From Rubrobacteraceae bacterium (GTDB lineage Bacteria; Actinomycetota; Rubrobacteria; Rubrobacterales; Rubrobacteraceae): DNA of 13,421 nucleotides. The position numbers were made by a program, and so were the translations under genes. The stretch is taken from assembly GCA_030447045.1 (NCBI GenBank), contig JAUJMB010000032.1, forward strand, positions 1-13,421. Direction: 5' to 3'. Within the stretch, counting starts at the first letter, position 1; each line of letters starts with the position of its first letter. Below are positions 7,535 through 13,421 of the stretch, in pieces. Under the pieces are notes generated by a model. That model ran no database searches and had not been told where the DNA came from. It worked only from the letters and a program-made list of their open reading frames with translations.

Positions 7535-8551
7535 TCATCCCTCTCCGAAGACGCGGTACGGTTTTTCGAGGTCTTCGGGGGTGGCCTCGGAGTTCGCGAG
7601 CACCCACTCGTCGTCGAAGACCTTGGAGACGTAGTTGCGGCCGGTGTCCGGCAGGAGCACGACGACGACGGCGTCTTCTGGCAGGTCTTTGGCGGCCCTG
7701 ATCGCGCCGACGGCGGCCATCCCGCACGACCCGCCGACGAAGAGGCCCTCCTCGGCCATCAGGCGCCGGGTCATCAGGAACGACTCGCGGTCGTCCACCT
7801 GCACGACCTCGTCCACCACCGAACCGTCGTGGTTGCCGGGGTAGAAGTCCTCGCCCACGCCCTCGACGGCGTAGGAGTGGATGTTGTCGGGATCGGAGAA
7901 GATGGAGCCCTCGGGGTCCACGCCGACGACCCGCACGTCGGGGTTCATCTCCTTGAGGTACCTGCCGGTGCCGGTGATGGTGCCGCAGGTGCCCATCCCG
8001 GCGACGAAGTGGGTGATGCGGCCGGCGGTCTGGCGCCAGAGCTCGGGGCCCGTCGTCTCGTAGTGGGCCAGCGGGTTGGCCGGGTTCTCGTACTGGCCCG
8101 GCTTGTAGCCGCCCGGTATCTCCTCTGCCAGCCTCTCGGCGACCTTGTAGTAGCTCTCCGGGTCGTCCGGCGGCGCCGAAGGTGTCACGACCACCTCGGC
8201 TCCCATCGCCCTCAACAGGTCCTGCTTCTCCCGGCTCGCCTTCTCCGGCATCACGCAGATGCACCGGTAGCCCTTCACGGCCGCGGCCAACGCCAGGCCG
8301 GCCCCGGTGTTCCCGCTCGTCGGCTCGACGACGGTGCCGCCGGGCTTGAGGAGGCCCCTCTCCTCGGCGACCTCGAGCATCTTGAGCGCCGGTCTGTCCT
8401 TGACCGATCCGCCCGGGTTTATGTACTCGACCTTGGCGAGGAGGGTGGCCCGGATGCCCTCGCCGCCCTCCACGCGCCCCAACCGCACGAGCGGCGTGTT
8501 CCCGACGACCTCGAGGACGTTCTCGTAAAACTCCATCTGCCGTGTCTCCAT
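7535..8551 (-). CDS. Cystathionine beta-synthase / cysteine synthase-family PLP enzyme
   Basis: 338 residues of the fold-type II beta family. Motifs are GNTPLVRL near the N-terminus, the PLP lysine K51 in NPGGSVKDRPA, the phosphate-binding SGNTG (79-83) with EPTS before it, GMGTCGTITGTGRYLKE (185-201), and GGSCGMAA near the end. It lacks the heme domain and tandem CBS domains of animal enzymes. The downstream partner suggests serine plus homocysteine to cystathionine; O-acetylserine sulfhydrylase is the alternative. Two starts are possible: ATG 8551 or ATG 8536, five codons later (333 residues), with GGAG nine nt before the second. The frame stays open far upstream to 9469, but that part is antisense to the hydrolase gene and not coding. 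It heads a two-gene operon. Confidence 0.85.
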   Translation of the reverse strand: METRQMEFYENVLEVVGNTPLVRLGRVEGGEGIRATLLAKVEYINPGGSVKDRPALKMLEVAEERGLLKPGGTVVEPTSGNTGAGLALAAAVKGYRCICVMPEKASREKQDLLRAMGAEVVVTPSAPPDDPESYYKVAERLAEEIPGGYKPGQYENPANPLAHYETTGPELWRQTAGRITHFVAGMGTCGTITGTGRYLKEMNPDVRVVGVDPEGSIFSDPDNIHSYAVEGVGEDFYPGNHDGSVVDEVVQVDDRESFLMTRRLMAEEGLFVGGSCGMAAVGAIRAAKDLPEDAVVVVLLPDTGRNYVSKVFDDEWVLANSEATPEDLEKPYRVFGEG

Positions 8552-8588
8552 CCCGGTAATGTACCATCCGGCCTCGTCCCCGCGCCTG

Positions 8589-8594
8589 TATAAT
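8589..8594 (+). promoter_or_regulatory. -10 box TATAAT directly before the hydrolase start
   Basis: A perfect TATAAT in GC-rich DNA ends 8 nt before ATG 8603. Transcription would begin about 7 nt downstream, at or next to the ATG, so the message is probably leaderless. No convincing -35 is seen. The complementary strand reads TATACA at 8587-8592 and could serve the divergent beta-synthase gene. Confidence 0.55.
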
Positions 8595-8602
8595 CCGCGC
8601 CC

Positions 8603-9511
8603 ATGGAAGGTAGCCCCTGGAAGAGCGAGCGCGTCCCCGGTGGGGTCGAGATCTCCATGGGCCGCGCCGGCGAAGGCCCCGACCCCGTGGTCTGCCTGCA
8701 CGGCATAACCGCCCAGCACCGCGCCTTCACGTCCGCCGCGCGTCGCGTCGGCCCCGGCCGCGGCCTCGTAGGGGTGGACCTCCGCGGTCGCGGCGACTCG
8801 GACAAGCCCGACTCCGGCTACGGCCTCGAAGCCCACGCGGGGGACGTCGTGCGGGTCCTCGACCACCTCGGCTTGGAGAGCGCCACCATAGCCGGCCACT
8901 CCATGGGCGCCTTCGTGGCCCTCAAGACCGCCCTCCTGTACCCCGACCGCGTCCGCGCCCTCGTCCTCCTCGACGGCGGCTGGCCCCGGGCCGAGGCCCC
9001 CTCGCAAGAAGAGATGACCGAGGAGCAAGAGCGCGAGGCCGAGGCCATCCGCGAGGGCCTGGCCCGCGCCTTCTCCCGCCTCGACATGGTCTTCGAGACC
9101 CCGGACGACTACCTCGGCTTCTGGTTCCCCGAACAGAACCTCACGATGGCGGACCTCCCGCCCGACCTCGCCGACTACTACCTCTACGACCTGCAAAGAG
9201 TCGAGGGCGGCTACAACCCGAAGTGCCTCTCCGGCGCGGCCAAGCAGGACTCGCCCGACGTCACCGAGACCAGCCCGACCGCCGAAGAGATGCGCGCCGT
9301 GCGCTGCCCGGTCGCCCTGTTCCGGGCCTCGGAAGGCTTCTTTCCCGGCAGCCGCCCGCTCATCCCCGACGCGACCAGGGACGTCATGGCCGAAGCCCTG
9401 GACCTCCGCTCCGAGATGGTCCTGACGGGCGCCAACCACTACACGATGATGTGGCCGCCGTACACACAACAGTGGGCCGACCTTCTCCGCGACGATGGTT
9501 GGTGGCGCTAG
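8603..9511 (+). CDS. Alpha/beta-fold hydrolase
   Basis: 302 residues of the alpha/beta hydrolase fold. The oxyanion-region HG motif is in CLHGITAQHRAF (31-42), the DLRGRGDSDKP loop is at 59-69, the nucleophile S100 is in GHSMG (98-102), and the catalytic histidine is probably H279 in GANHYTM. The acid is not in a textbook GxxD context; a glutamate in FRASEGFF is a candidate, so the triad may be Ser-His-Glu or use another aspartate. The segment about 130-215, rich in Glu/Asp and aromatics, is the lid. No signal peptide is seen, so it should be cytoplasmic. The gene is divergent from the transsulfuration pair. It begins at ATG 8603 with no ribosome site but a TATAAT box 8 nt upstream. The substrate cannot be named. 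Confidence 0.88.
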   Translation: MEGSPWKSERVPGGVEISMGRAGEGPDPVVCLHGITAQHRAFTSAARRVGPGRGLVGVDLRGRGDSDKPDSGYGLEAHAGDVVRVLDHLGLESATIAGHSMGAFVALKTALLYPDRVRALVLLDGGWPRAEAPSQEEMTEEQEREAEAIREGLARAFSRLDMVFETPDDYLGFWFPEQNLTMADLPPDLADYYLYDLQRVEGGYNPKCLSGAAKQDSPDVTETSPTAEEMRAVRCPVALFRASEGFFPGSRPLIPDATRDVMAEALDLRSEMVLTGANHYTMMWPPYTQQWADLLRDDGWWR

Positions 9512-9809
9512 AGGGGTCCGCTTCGGGTCGGTAAGAGTAGGATCGGCGAGATTCGCGCCTGCGTTATGATCGAGATGCAGCGGAAGATTCGTTCGTGGTG
9601 ATGGACGTTCGTTCCTGATTTCCTGAGGCCTATCTCCTCAGCCGCTGGAGCCGCTAACTGCCCTGATAGGAGTTTACGCGCTTGCAGGTCCCCTGAGTCG
9701 AACGGGCAAGGGGGCGTACCGGTAAGGTCTGGCGGGACGTCGAACCGGGGTGCAACCGTCTCGGTCGGGCGGCACCACCAGCCGGCCTGGGCGGCAGCAC
9801 GCGGATGCC
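9512..9809. other. Gene-free stretch with clustered short repeats
   Basis: About 300 bp without a convincing gene on either strand. It is less GC-rich than its surroundings at 9535-9720. It holds TTCGTTC twice (9588-9594, 9608-9614), a hairpin CTGAGG/CCTCAG (9623-9628, 9636-9641) whose loop CCTATC (9629-9634) is complementary to GATAGG (9665-9670), AGCCGCT twice (9640-9646, 9649-9655), and inverted pairs CTTGC/GCAAG (9681-9685, 9706-9710) and CCCCT/AGGGG (9690-9694, 9709-9713). A TATGAT hexamer is at 9565-9570. It may be a structured RNA, a remnant, or neutral spacer. Confidence 0.4.
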
Positions 9810-9908
9810 CTACAGGCTAACGACGCCCAAGGCCACCAAGACCAGGAGGGCCAGCAGCGAGATCAGGGTCAGGATCCCCCAAACGATCGTGACCTTGTTG
9901 TTGCGCAC
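9810..9908 (-). CDS. Small single-span membrane protein, 32 residues
   Basis: GTG 9908 opens a 33-codon frame ending in TAG at 9810-9812. The product begins MRNNKVTIVWG, followed by about 21 almost purely hydrophobic residues (ILTLISLLALLVLVALGVVSL), and so has one transmembrane helix with a short positively charged N-terminal tail. A strong ribosome site, AAGGAG (9915-9920), sits 6 nt before the GTG. Codon third positions are G/C-rich like its neighbours. The combination of ribosome site, start, hydrophobic core and stop right after it argues for a real gene. No known family is recognised. It lies about 215 bp downstream of the molybdenum hydroxylase stop on the same strand, beyond a strong hairpin, so it may have its own transcript. 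Confidence 0.65.
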   Translation of the reverse strand: MRNNKVTIVWGILTLISLLALLVLVALGVVSL

Positions 9909-9914
9909 GGTCCT

Positions 9915-9920
9915 CTCCTT
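9915..9920 (-). promoter_or_regulatory. Ribosome binding site of the 32-residue membrane protein
   Basis: AAGGAG on the minus strand with a 6-nt spacer to GTG 9908. It is the main evidence that the short frame is translated. Confidence 0.65.
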
Positions 9921-9976
9921 TCGTCCGACCGCCAAGTCACACGCCCTTCTACCCGAACACCCCCGGCAACAAGAAG

Positions 9977-10012
9977 GACCGGGCTACCCCGAAGGGTAGC
10001 CGGAACCCGGTC
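9977..10012 (-). terminator. Strong UUCG-capped hairpin, probable terminator of the molybdenum hydroxylase operon
   Basis: On the minus strand CTACCC-TTCG-GGGTAG forms a stem closed by a C(UUCG)G tetraloop (core arms GGCTACCC 9982-9989 and GGGTAGCC 9994-10001). It is extended by outer arms GACCGGG/CCCGGTC (9977-9983, 10006-10012), with a 6-nt bulge on one side. CTTCTTGTTG follows on that strand, a modest T-rich tail. It lies about 110 bp after the hydroxylase stop. The tetraloop motif appears only on the minus strand, which points to that strand as the one transcribed. Confidence 0.65.
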
Positions 10013-10122
10013 GTGCTGCCCCCGCGGTGGTTAGGCTGGCGGGCCCGTCGGCTCCCATCGGAAGGCGCGGGGCGAGACGTCCGCGTCGGGTCCGCCGAAG
10101 CGCGGAGGGCGGCCCTGGGACC

Positions 10123-12621
10123 CTAGGTGCCGGCCTCGCGCGTTTGGGCTCTGCTCCCGCGGGCCTCCTGGATCGTCTGCCACACCTTGAAGGGCGAGGC
10201 CGGCATGTCTATGTGGGTGACGCCCTCGGAGGAGAGCGCGTCTATCACCGCGTTTATGACGGCGGGCTGGGAGGCTATGGCCCCCGACTCCCCTATCCCC
10301 TTCACGCCCATCGGGTTGGTGGGCGAGGGGGTCTCGGTGCGGTCCAGGATCATGTTCGGTATCTCGGGGGCGCCGGGGATCATGTAGTTCACCATCGTGC
10401 CGGTGAGCAGGTTTCCCTCCTCGTCGTAGACGGCCTCCTCGTAGAGCGCCTGGCCGATGCCCTGCGCTATGCCGCCGTGCAGCTGGCCGTCCACGATGGC
10501 CGGGTTGATGACCGGGCCGCAGTCGTCGACCGCCACGTACTTCGGTATGGTGACCGCCCCCGTCTCGGTGTCGACCTCGACGACGCAGACGTGCGTCCCG
10601 TAGGGCCAGGTAAAGTTCGGCGGGTCGAAGACGTGATCCGCGCTCAGCACCGGCTCCATCCCTTCGGGCAGGTCGTTCGCCAGGTAGGCGGCGCCCGCGA
10701 CGTCCTGCATGGTGACGTTCCGCTCCGACGAGCCGGCCACGCTGAACCGGCCGCCCTCGAACTCGATGTCGCCCTCGGCGGCCTCGAGCATGTGCGCCGC
10801 TATCTTCTTGCCCTTCTCCACGACCTTCTCGCAGGCCAGGTGCAGGGCAACGCCGCCGACGGCGAGGCTCCTGGAGCCGTAGGTGTCGCGGCCGTAGGGG
10901 GCGATGGCCGTGTCGCCGTGGTGGACCTCCACGTCGTCCACGCCTACGCCCAGGGAGTCGGCGGCGATCTGGGACCAGGAGGTGACGTGCCCCTGGCCGT
11001 GGGGCGAGGTCCCGGTGACGACCTGGACCTTGCCCGAGGCGAGCATCCTGACGGAGGCGGCCTCCCAGCCGCCGCTCTGCAGGCGCACACCGGCGGCCAC
11101 CTTCGAGGGCGAGAGGCCGCCGCTCTCCGTAAAGTTGCCGATACCGACGCCTATCTGCCTGACGTCGCCGGATTCGCGTCGGCGGCGCTGCTCGGCGCGC
11201 ACGCCCTCGTAGTCGGCGAGGTCGAGGGCCCGGCGCATGCAGGTCTCGTAGTCGCCGGAGTCGTACAGGACGCCGGCAGGGGTCATGGTCGGTTCGTCGA
11301 AGGGCGGCATGAGGTTTTTCAGCCGCAGCTCCGCCGGGTCCATGCCGAGCTCGCGCGCCAGGTCGTCCATGATGCGCTCGTGGGCGTAGGCCGCCTCCGA
11401 ACGCCCGGCGCCGCGGTAGGCGTCCGTCGGGGTGAGGTTCGTGAAGACCCCGGTGCACTCGAAGGAGTAGGCGCCGAAGGTGTAGAGGCCTGGGTAGGTA
11501 AAGGAGCCGAAGATCGCGATGCCGGGGGTCAGGAGCTGCAGGTAGGCGCCCATGTCGGCCAGGAGCTTCACCCTCATCCCGAGGATCTTGCCGTCGCTCT
11601 TCGCGGCGAGCTCTATGTGCTGGACCTGGCCGCGGCCGTGGGTGGTCGCCAGGTGGTTCTCGGAGCGGTCCTCTATCCACTTGATCGGCACGCCGAGCTT
11701 GCGCGTCAGCACGAGCGCGAGCACCTCTTCGGAGTACACGTTCAGCTTGGAGCCGAAGCCGCCGCCCACGTCGGGGGCCACGACCCTGAGCTTGATCTCG
11801 GGCACGCCGCACATGGCGGAGAGCACGTCCTTTACGAAGTGCGGAACCTGGGTCGAGGTGTACACGGTGAAGCCGCCGCCCCGCGGCTCGGGTTGCACCA
11901 CGACGCCCCGGGTCTCGATGGCGCTCGGGATCAGGCGCTGCTGGATGTAGCGCCCGCTTACCACCACGTCGGCCTCGGAGAAGGCCTCGTCGATGTCGCC
12001 GGTACCGAGCGCCCACGTGTAGCACTCGTTGGTGCCGAACTTCTCGTGCACGAGCGGCGAGCCTTCTTCGAGCGCCCCCTCGACGTCCGTGACCACGCCC
12101 ATCGGCTCGTAGTCGACCTCGATAAACTCCAGGGCGTCCTGGGCCTTGTAGCGGTCGGTCGCCACCACGACCGCCACCGGCTCCCCGGCGAAGTTCACCT
12201 CGCCCCTGGCCAGCGGCCAGTGGTCCGGGATCTTTATGTCCTCCGTGACCGGCCAGCCGGTGAAGCTCCTCGGCGGGGCCTCCTCGGCGCCGCCCGGCGG
12301 GGTGACGGCCGTCTCGCTGTCGGGCGAGCCGTCCACGTCGACGGCGTAGCCCGGTATGGAGGCGGCCTCCATCGCGCTCCCGCCCAGCTCCGAGGCCAGG
12401 TCCTCGTCGGTGAAGACGGCGACGACCCCTGGCCGTTCCCTGGCGCCCGAGGCGTCTAAGTTGGTGATCCTGGCGTGCGCGTGCGGGCTGCGCAGGAGGG
12501 CCATGTGCAGCATGCCGGGCAGCCTGATGTCGTCCGTAAAGCTCGCCTGCCCCGTGAGGAGCGCGGGGTCTTCCTTGCGCGGGACGCTGTTCCCCATGTA
12601 GCGCCGGGCCGTCTCCGTCAT
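10123..12621 (-). CDS. Molybdenum hydroxylase large subunit (CoxL / xanthine dehydrogenase / aldehyde oxidase family)
   Basis: 832 residues from ATG 12621. The N-terminal Ald_Xan_dh_C domain (about 15-175) begins SVPRKEDPALLTGQASFTDD. The molybdopterin-binding domains follow, with STQVPH near 256-261, VGGGFGSK (285-292), AYRGAGRSEA (401-410), and the catalytic glutamate E778 in GVKGIGES. The active-site loop is AYRGAGR, as in xanthine/aldehyde-type and form II homologues, not the AYRCSFR of true form I CO dehydrogenase. Such subunits hydroxylate a C-H bond, often next to nitrogen in a ring or in an aldehyde, and need FAD and 2Fe-2S subunits. Neither follows it here. The start is fixed by GAGGAGG (12629-12635), seven nt upstream. 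It follows the biotin carrier gene by 70 bp. The substrate is unknown. Confidence 0.9.
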   Translation of the reverse strand: MTETARRYMGNSVPRKEDPALLTGQASFTDDIRLPGMLHMALLRSPHAHARITNLDASGARERPGVVAVFTDEDLASELGGSAMEAASIPGYAVDVDGSPDSETAVTPPGGAEEAPPRSFTGWPVTEDIKIPDHWPLARGEVNFAGEPVAVVVATDRYKAQDALEFIEVDYEPMGVVTDVEGALEEGSPLVHEKFGTNECYTWALGTGDIDEAFSEADVVVSGRYIQQRLIPSAIETRGVVVQPEPRGGGFTVYTSTQVPHFVKDVLSAMCGVPEIKLRVVAPDVGGGFGSKLNVYSEEVLALVLTRKLGVPIKWIEDRSENHLATTHGRGQVQHIELAAKSDGKILGMRVKLLADMGAYLQLLTPGIAIFGSFTYPGLYTFGAYSFECTGVFTNLTPTDAYRGAGRSEAAYAHERIMDDLARELGMDPAELRLKNLMPPFDEPTMTPAGVLYDSGDYETCMRRALDLADYEGVRAEQRRRRESGDVRQIGVGIGNFTESGGLSPSKVAAGVRLQSGGWEAASVRMLASGKVQVVTGTSPHGQGHVTSWSQIAADSLGVGVDDVEVHHGDTAIAPYGRDTYGSRSLAVGGVALHLACEKVVEKGKKIAAHMLEAAEGDIEFEGGRFSVAGSSERNVTMQDVAGAAYLANDLPEGMEPVLSADHVFDPPNFTWPYGTHVCVVEVDTETGAVTIPKYVAVDDCGPVINPAIVDGQLHGGIAQGIGQALYEEAVYDEEGNLLTGTMVNYMIPGAPEIPNMILDRTETPSPTNPMGVKGIGESGAIASQPAVINAVIDALSSEGVTHIDMPASPFKVWQTIQEARGSRAQTREAGT

Positions 12622-12628
12622 GTCGAAG

Positions 12629-12635
12629 CCTCCTC
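12629..12635 (-). promoter_or_regulatory. Ribosome binding site fixing the molybdenum hydroxylase start
   Basis: GAGGAGG on the minus strand, seven nt before ATG 12621. It rules against the open extension to 12723, which overlaps the biotin carrier gene. Confidence 0.75.
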
Positions 12636-12691
12636 TACCGTTGCGACCTTTACCGAGCAGCCCGTGTGCGCACGAATCCTGCCGGACGCGC

Positions 12692-12928
12692 CTACTCCAG
12701 TTCCACCAGGTCCTGTCCGGCATCCACGGCGTCCTCGTCCTCGACGAGGAACCGCGACACGGTGCCGCCCTCCTGGGCTTTCACCTCGTGGAAAGACTTC
12801 ATCACCTCGATCAGGCCCACGGCGTCGCCGGCGGAGACCTGGTCTCCCTCCTCCACGTAGACGTCGCTCTCCGGGTCGGGGCGCCTGTAGAAGGTGCCAG
12901 GCATCTGCGCTTTCACGGTCTTCGCCAA
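12692..12928 (-). CDS. Biotin carboxyl carrier protein-type domain protein
   Basis: 78 residues consisting almost only of a biotinyl/lipoyl-attachment domain. The N-terminal strand KAQMPGTFYRRPDP, the VEEGDQVSAGD turn, and the attachment hairpin IEVMKSFHEV with acceptor K44 are those of AccB-type carriers (classic form EAMKM). It lacks the long Ala/Pro-rich N-terminal region of ordinary AccB and is about half that length. It would carry carboxybiotin for a biotin-dependent carboxylase. Standing between a 5-oxoprolinase subunit A gene and a hydroxylase gene, it more likely serves a specialised ring-opening or carboxylase complex than fatty acid synthesis. The start is TTG 12928 with GGGAGGAG (12937-12944) eight nt upstream. 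It lies 29 bp after the oxoprolinase stop. Confidence 0.85.
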   Translation of the reverse strand: MAKTVKAQMPGTFYRRPDPESDVYVEEGDQVSAGDAVGLIEVMKSFHEVKAQEGGTVSRFLVEDEDAVDAGQDLVELE

Positions 12929-12957
12929 CTCGAACGCTCCTCCCGTTAGGGGATCCT

Positions 12958-13421
12958 CTACTCCGCCCGTCCGACGGCCCGGATCTCGATGCCGTTCTCC
13001 CCGAGCTTGCGGACTATCGCCTCCGCGATCTTCGCGGCCCCGGGGGTGTCGCTGTGCACGCAGATGGAGTCCGCCTCCACCTCTATCTCCTGGCCGTCCA
13101 CGGTCTTGACCGTGCCCTGGGCGACGGCCCTGAGGGTCCTCTCGCCCAGCTCCTCGGGGTCGAGCTCCTCGGCGATGCGGCGGGTAAAGACGATCTGGCC
13201 CTCCGCGTTGTACTCGCGGTCGGCGAAGAACTCCCTCGCGACCGGCTGGCTCATCTCTTTGGCCAGCTCGTAGGTCTTCGAGGCTTGCATGCAGTACAGG
13301 ACGAGGGCCGGGTCGACGCTCTGGATCGCCCCGATGATGGCCCGGGAGAGCTCCTCGTCGCGGGCGGCGACCATGTAGAGGGCGCCGTGGGGCTTGACGT
13401 GCTGGACCTCCAGGCCGTGGA
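12958..13421 (-). CDS. pxpA: 5-oxoprolinase subunit A (LamB/YcsF family), N-terminus beyond the window
   Basis: The visible 153 residues are the C-terminal part of a family normally about 250 long. They start at HGLEVQHVKPHGALYM, containing the family signature VKPHGALY (usual next residue Asn, here Met), and continue with REFFADREYNAEGQIVFTRR and the ICVHSDTPGA block near the end, both characteristic. With PxpB and PxpC it hydrolyses 5-oxoproline to glutamate using ATP; the wider family is tied to lactam opening. PxpB/C are not in the window but could lie upstream, beyond 13421. It is the first visible gene of a minus-strand operon with the biotin carrier and the molybdenum hydroxylase. Confidence 0.9.
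   Translation of the reverse strand, partial: HGLEVQHVKPHGALYMVAARDEELSRAIIGAIQSVDPALVLYCMQASKTYELAKEMSQPVAREFFADREYNAEGQIVFTRRIAEELDPEELGERTLRAVAQGTVKTVDGQEIEVEADSICVHSDTPGAAKIAEAIVRKLGENGIEIRAVGRAE

Noticed and set aside
8552..9469. Long N-terminal extension of the beta-synthase frame
   Set aside because: It is antisense to the alpha/beta hydrolase gene and low in complexity. The family N-terminus begins near the ATGs at 8551/8536.
9565..9570. TATGAT as a promoter downstream of the hydrolase
   Set aside because: No -35 at the proper distance, and no gene follows on the plus strand.
9680..9715. tRNA or tmRNA 3' end on the minus strand
   Set aside because: A TTCGACT T-loop-like motif is present, but its 5-bp stem has two mismatches, and no acceptor stem, anticodon arm or tag frame could be found.
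10027..12459. An 810-codon open frame on the plus strand
   Set aside because: It lies antisense to the molybdenum hydroxylase gene in codon-phased GC-rich DNA. Its translation is rich in Gly, Ala, Arg, Val and His with no domain. It is a shadow frame.
10123..12621. True aerobic CO dehydrogenase (form I CoxL)
   Set aside because: The active-site loop is AYRGAGR rather than AYRCSFR, and no CoxM/CoxS genes follow.
12692..12928. Lipoyl carrier (GcvH or E2 domain) instead of biotin carrier
   Set aside because: The VMK attachment motif, the MPGTFY N-terminal strand and the neighbouring oxoprolinase gene favour biotin, and the size fits a free biotinyl domain.

Overview
The window is very GC-rich, densely coded bacterial DNA with many GTG and TTG starts and clear GGAGG-type ribosome sites. 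An F420/flavin luciferase-like oxidoreductase, a CoxL-type molybdenum hydroxylase and the codon bias fit a high-GC actinobacterium. A Rubrobacter-like lineage is my best guess, but no rRNA or other marker is present to prove it. No mobile element, CRISPR array or complete tRNA/rRNA gene was found.

Left part (1-5482), sulfur oxyanion and sulfonate region: the tail of an unidentified gene; a TauE/SafE exporter (+); a convergent minus-strand operon suyA-like, suyB-like, sulfite oxidase; and a divergent SulP sulfate permease (+). The UxaA-family pair is split into two polypeptides, as in (2R)-sulfolactate sulfo-lyase. It sits with three genes for sulfite and sulfate handling. A coherent reading is sulfonate C-S cleavage in the cytoplasm, sulfite oxidation to sulfate by a leaderless molybdenum enzyme, and export or exchange of the anions. 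The competing reading for the pair is a sugar-acid dehydratase.

Middle part (5517-9511): an LLM-class oxidoreductase follows SulP. It converges on a cystathionine beta-synthase / cystathionine gamma-lyase-type pair (minus strand, 1-nt gap, translationally coupled), which would form a reverse transsulfuration route. Divergent from it is an alpha/beta hydrolase whose perfect TATAAT box lies only 8 nt before its ATG, suggesting a leaderless mRNA.

Gap (9512-10122): a repeat-rich stretch without a gene, a previously uncalled 32-residue membrane protein with a strong ribosome site (minus strand), and a strong UUCG-capped hairpin that probably ends the operon to its right.

Right part (10123-13421, minus strand): a 5-oxoprolinase subunit A (LamB/YcsF) gene running off the window, a 78-residue biotin carrier protein, and a CoxL/xanthine-dehydrogenase-type molybdenum hydroxylase large subunit with no FAD or FeS subunit downstream of it. 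Order and spacing suggest one operon that may oxidise a cyclic substrate and open a lactam-type ring. That function is inference.
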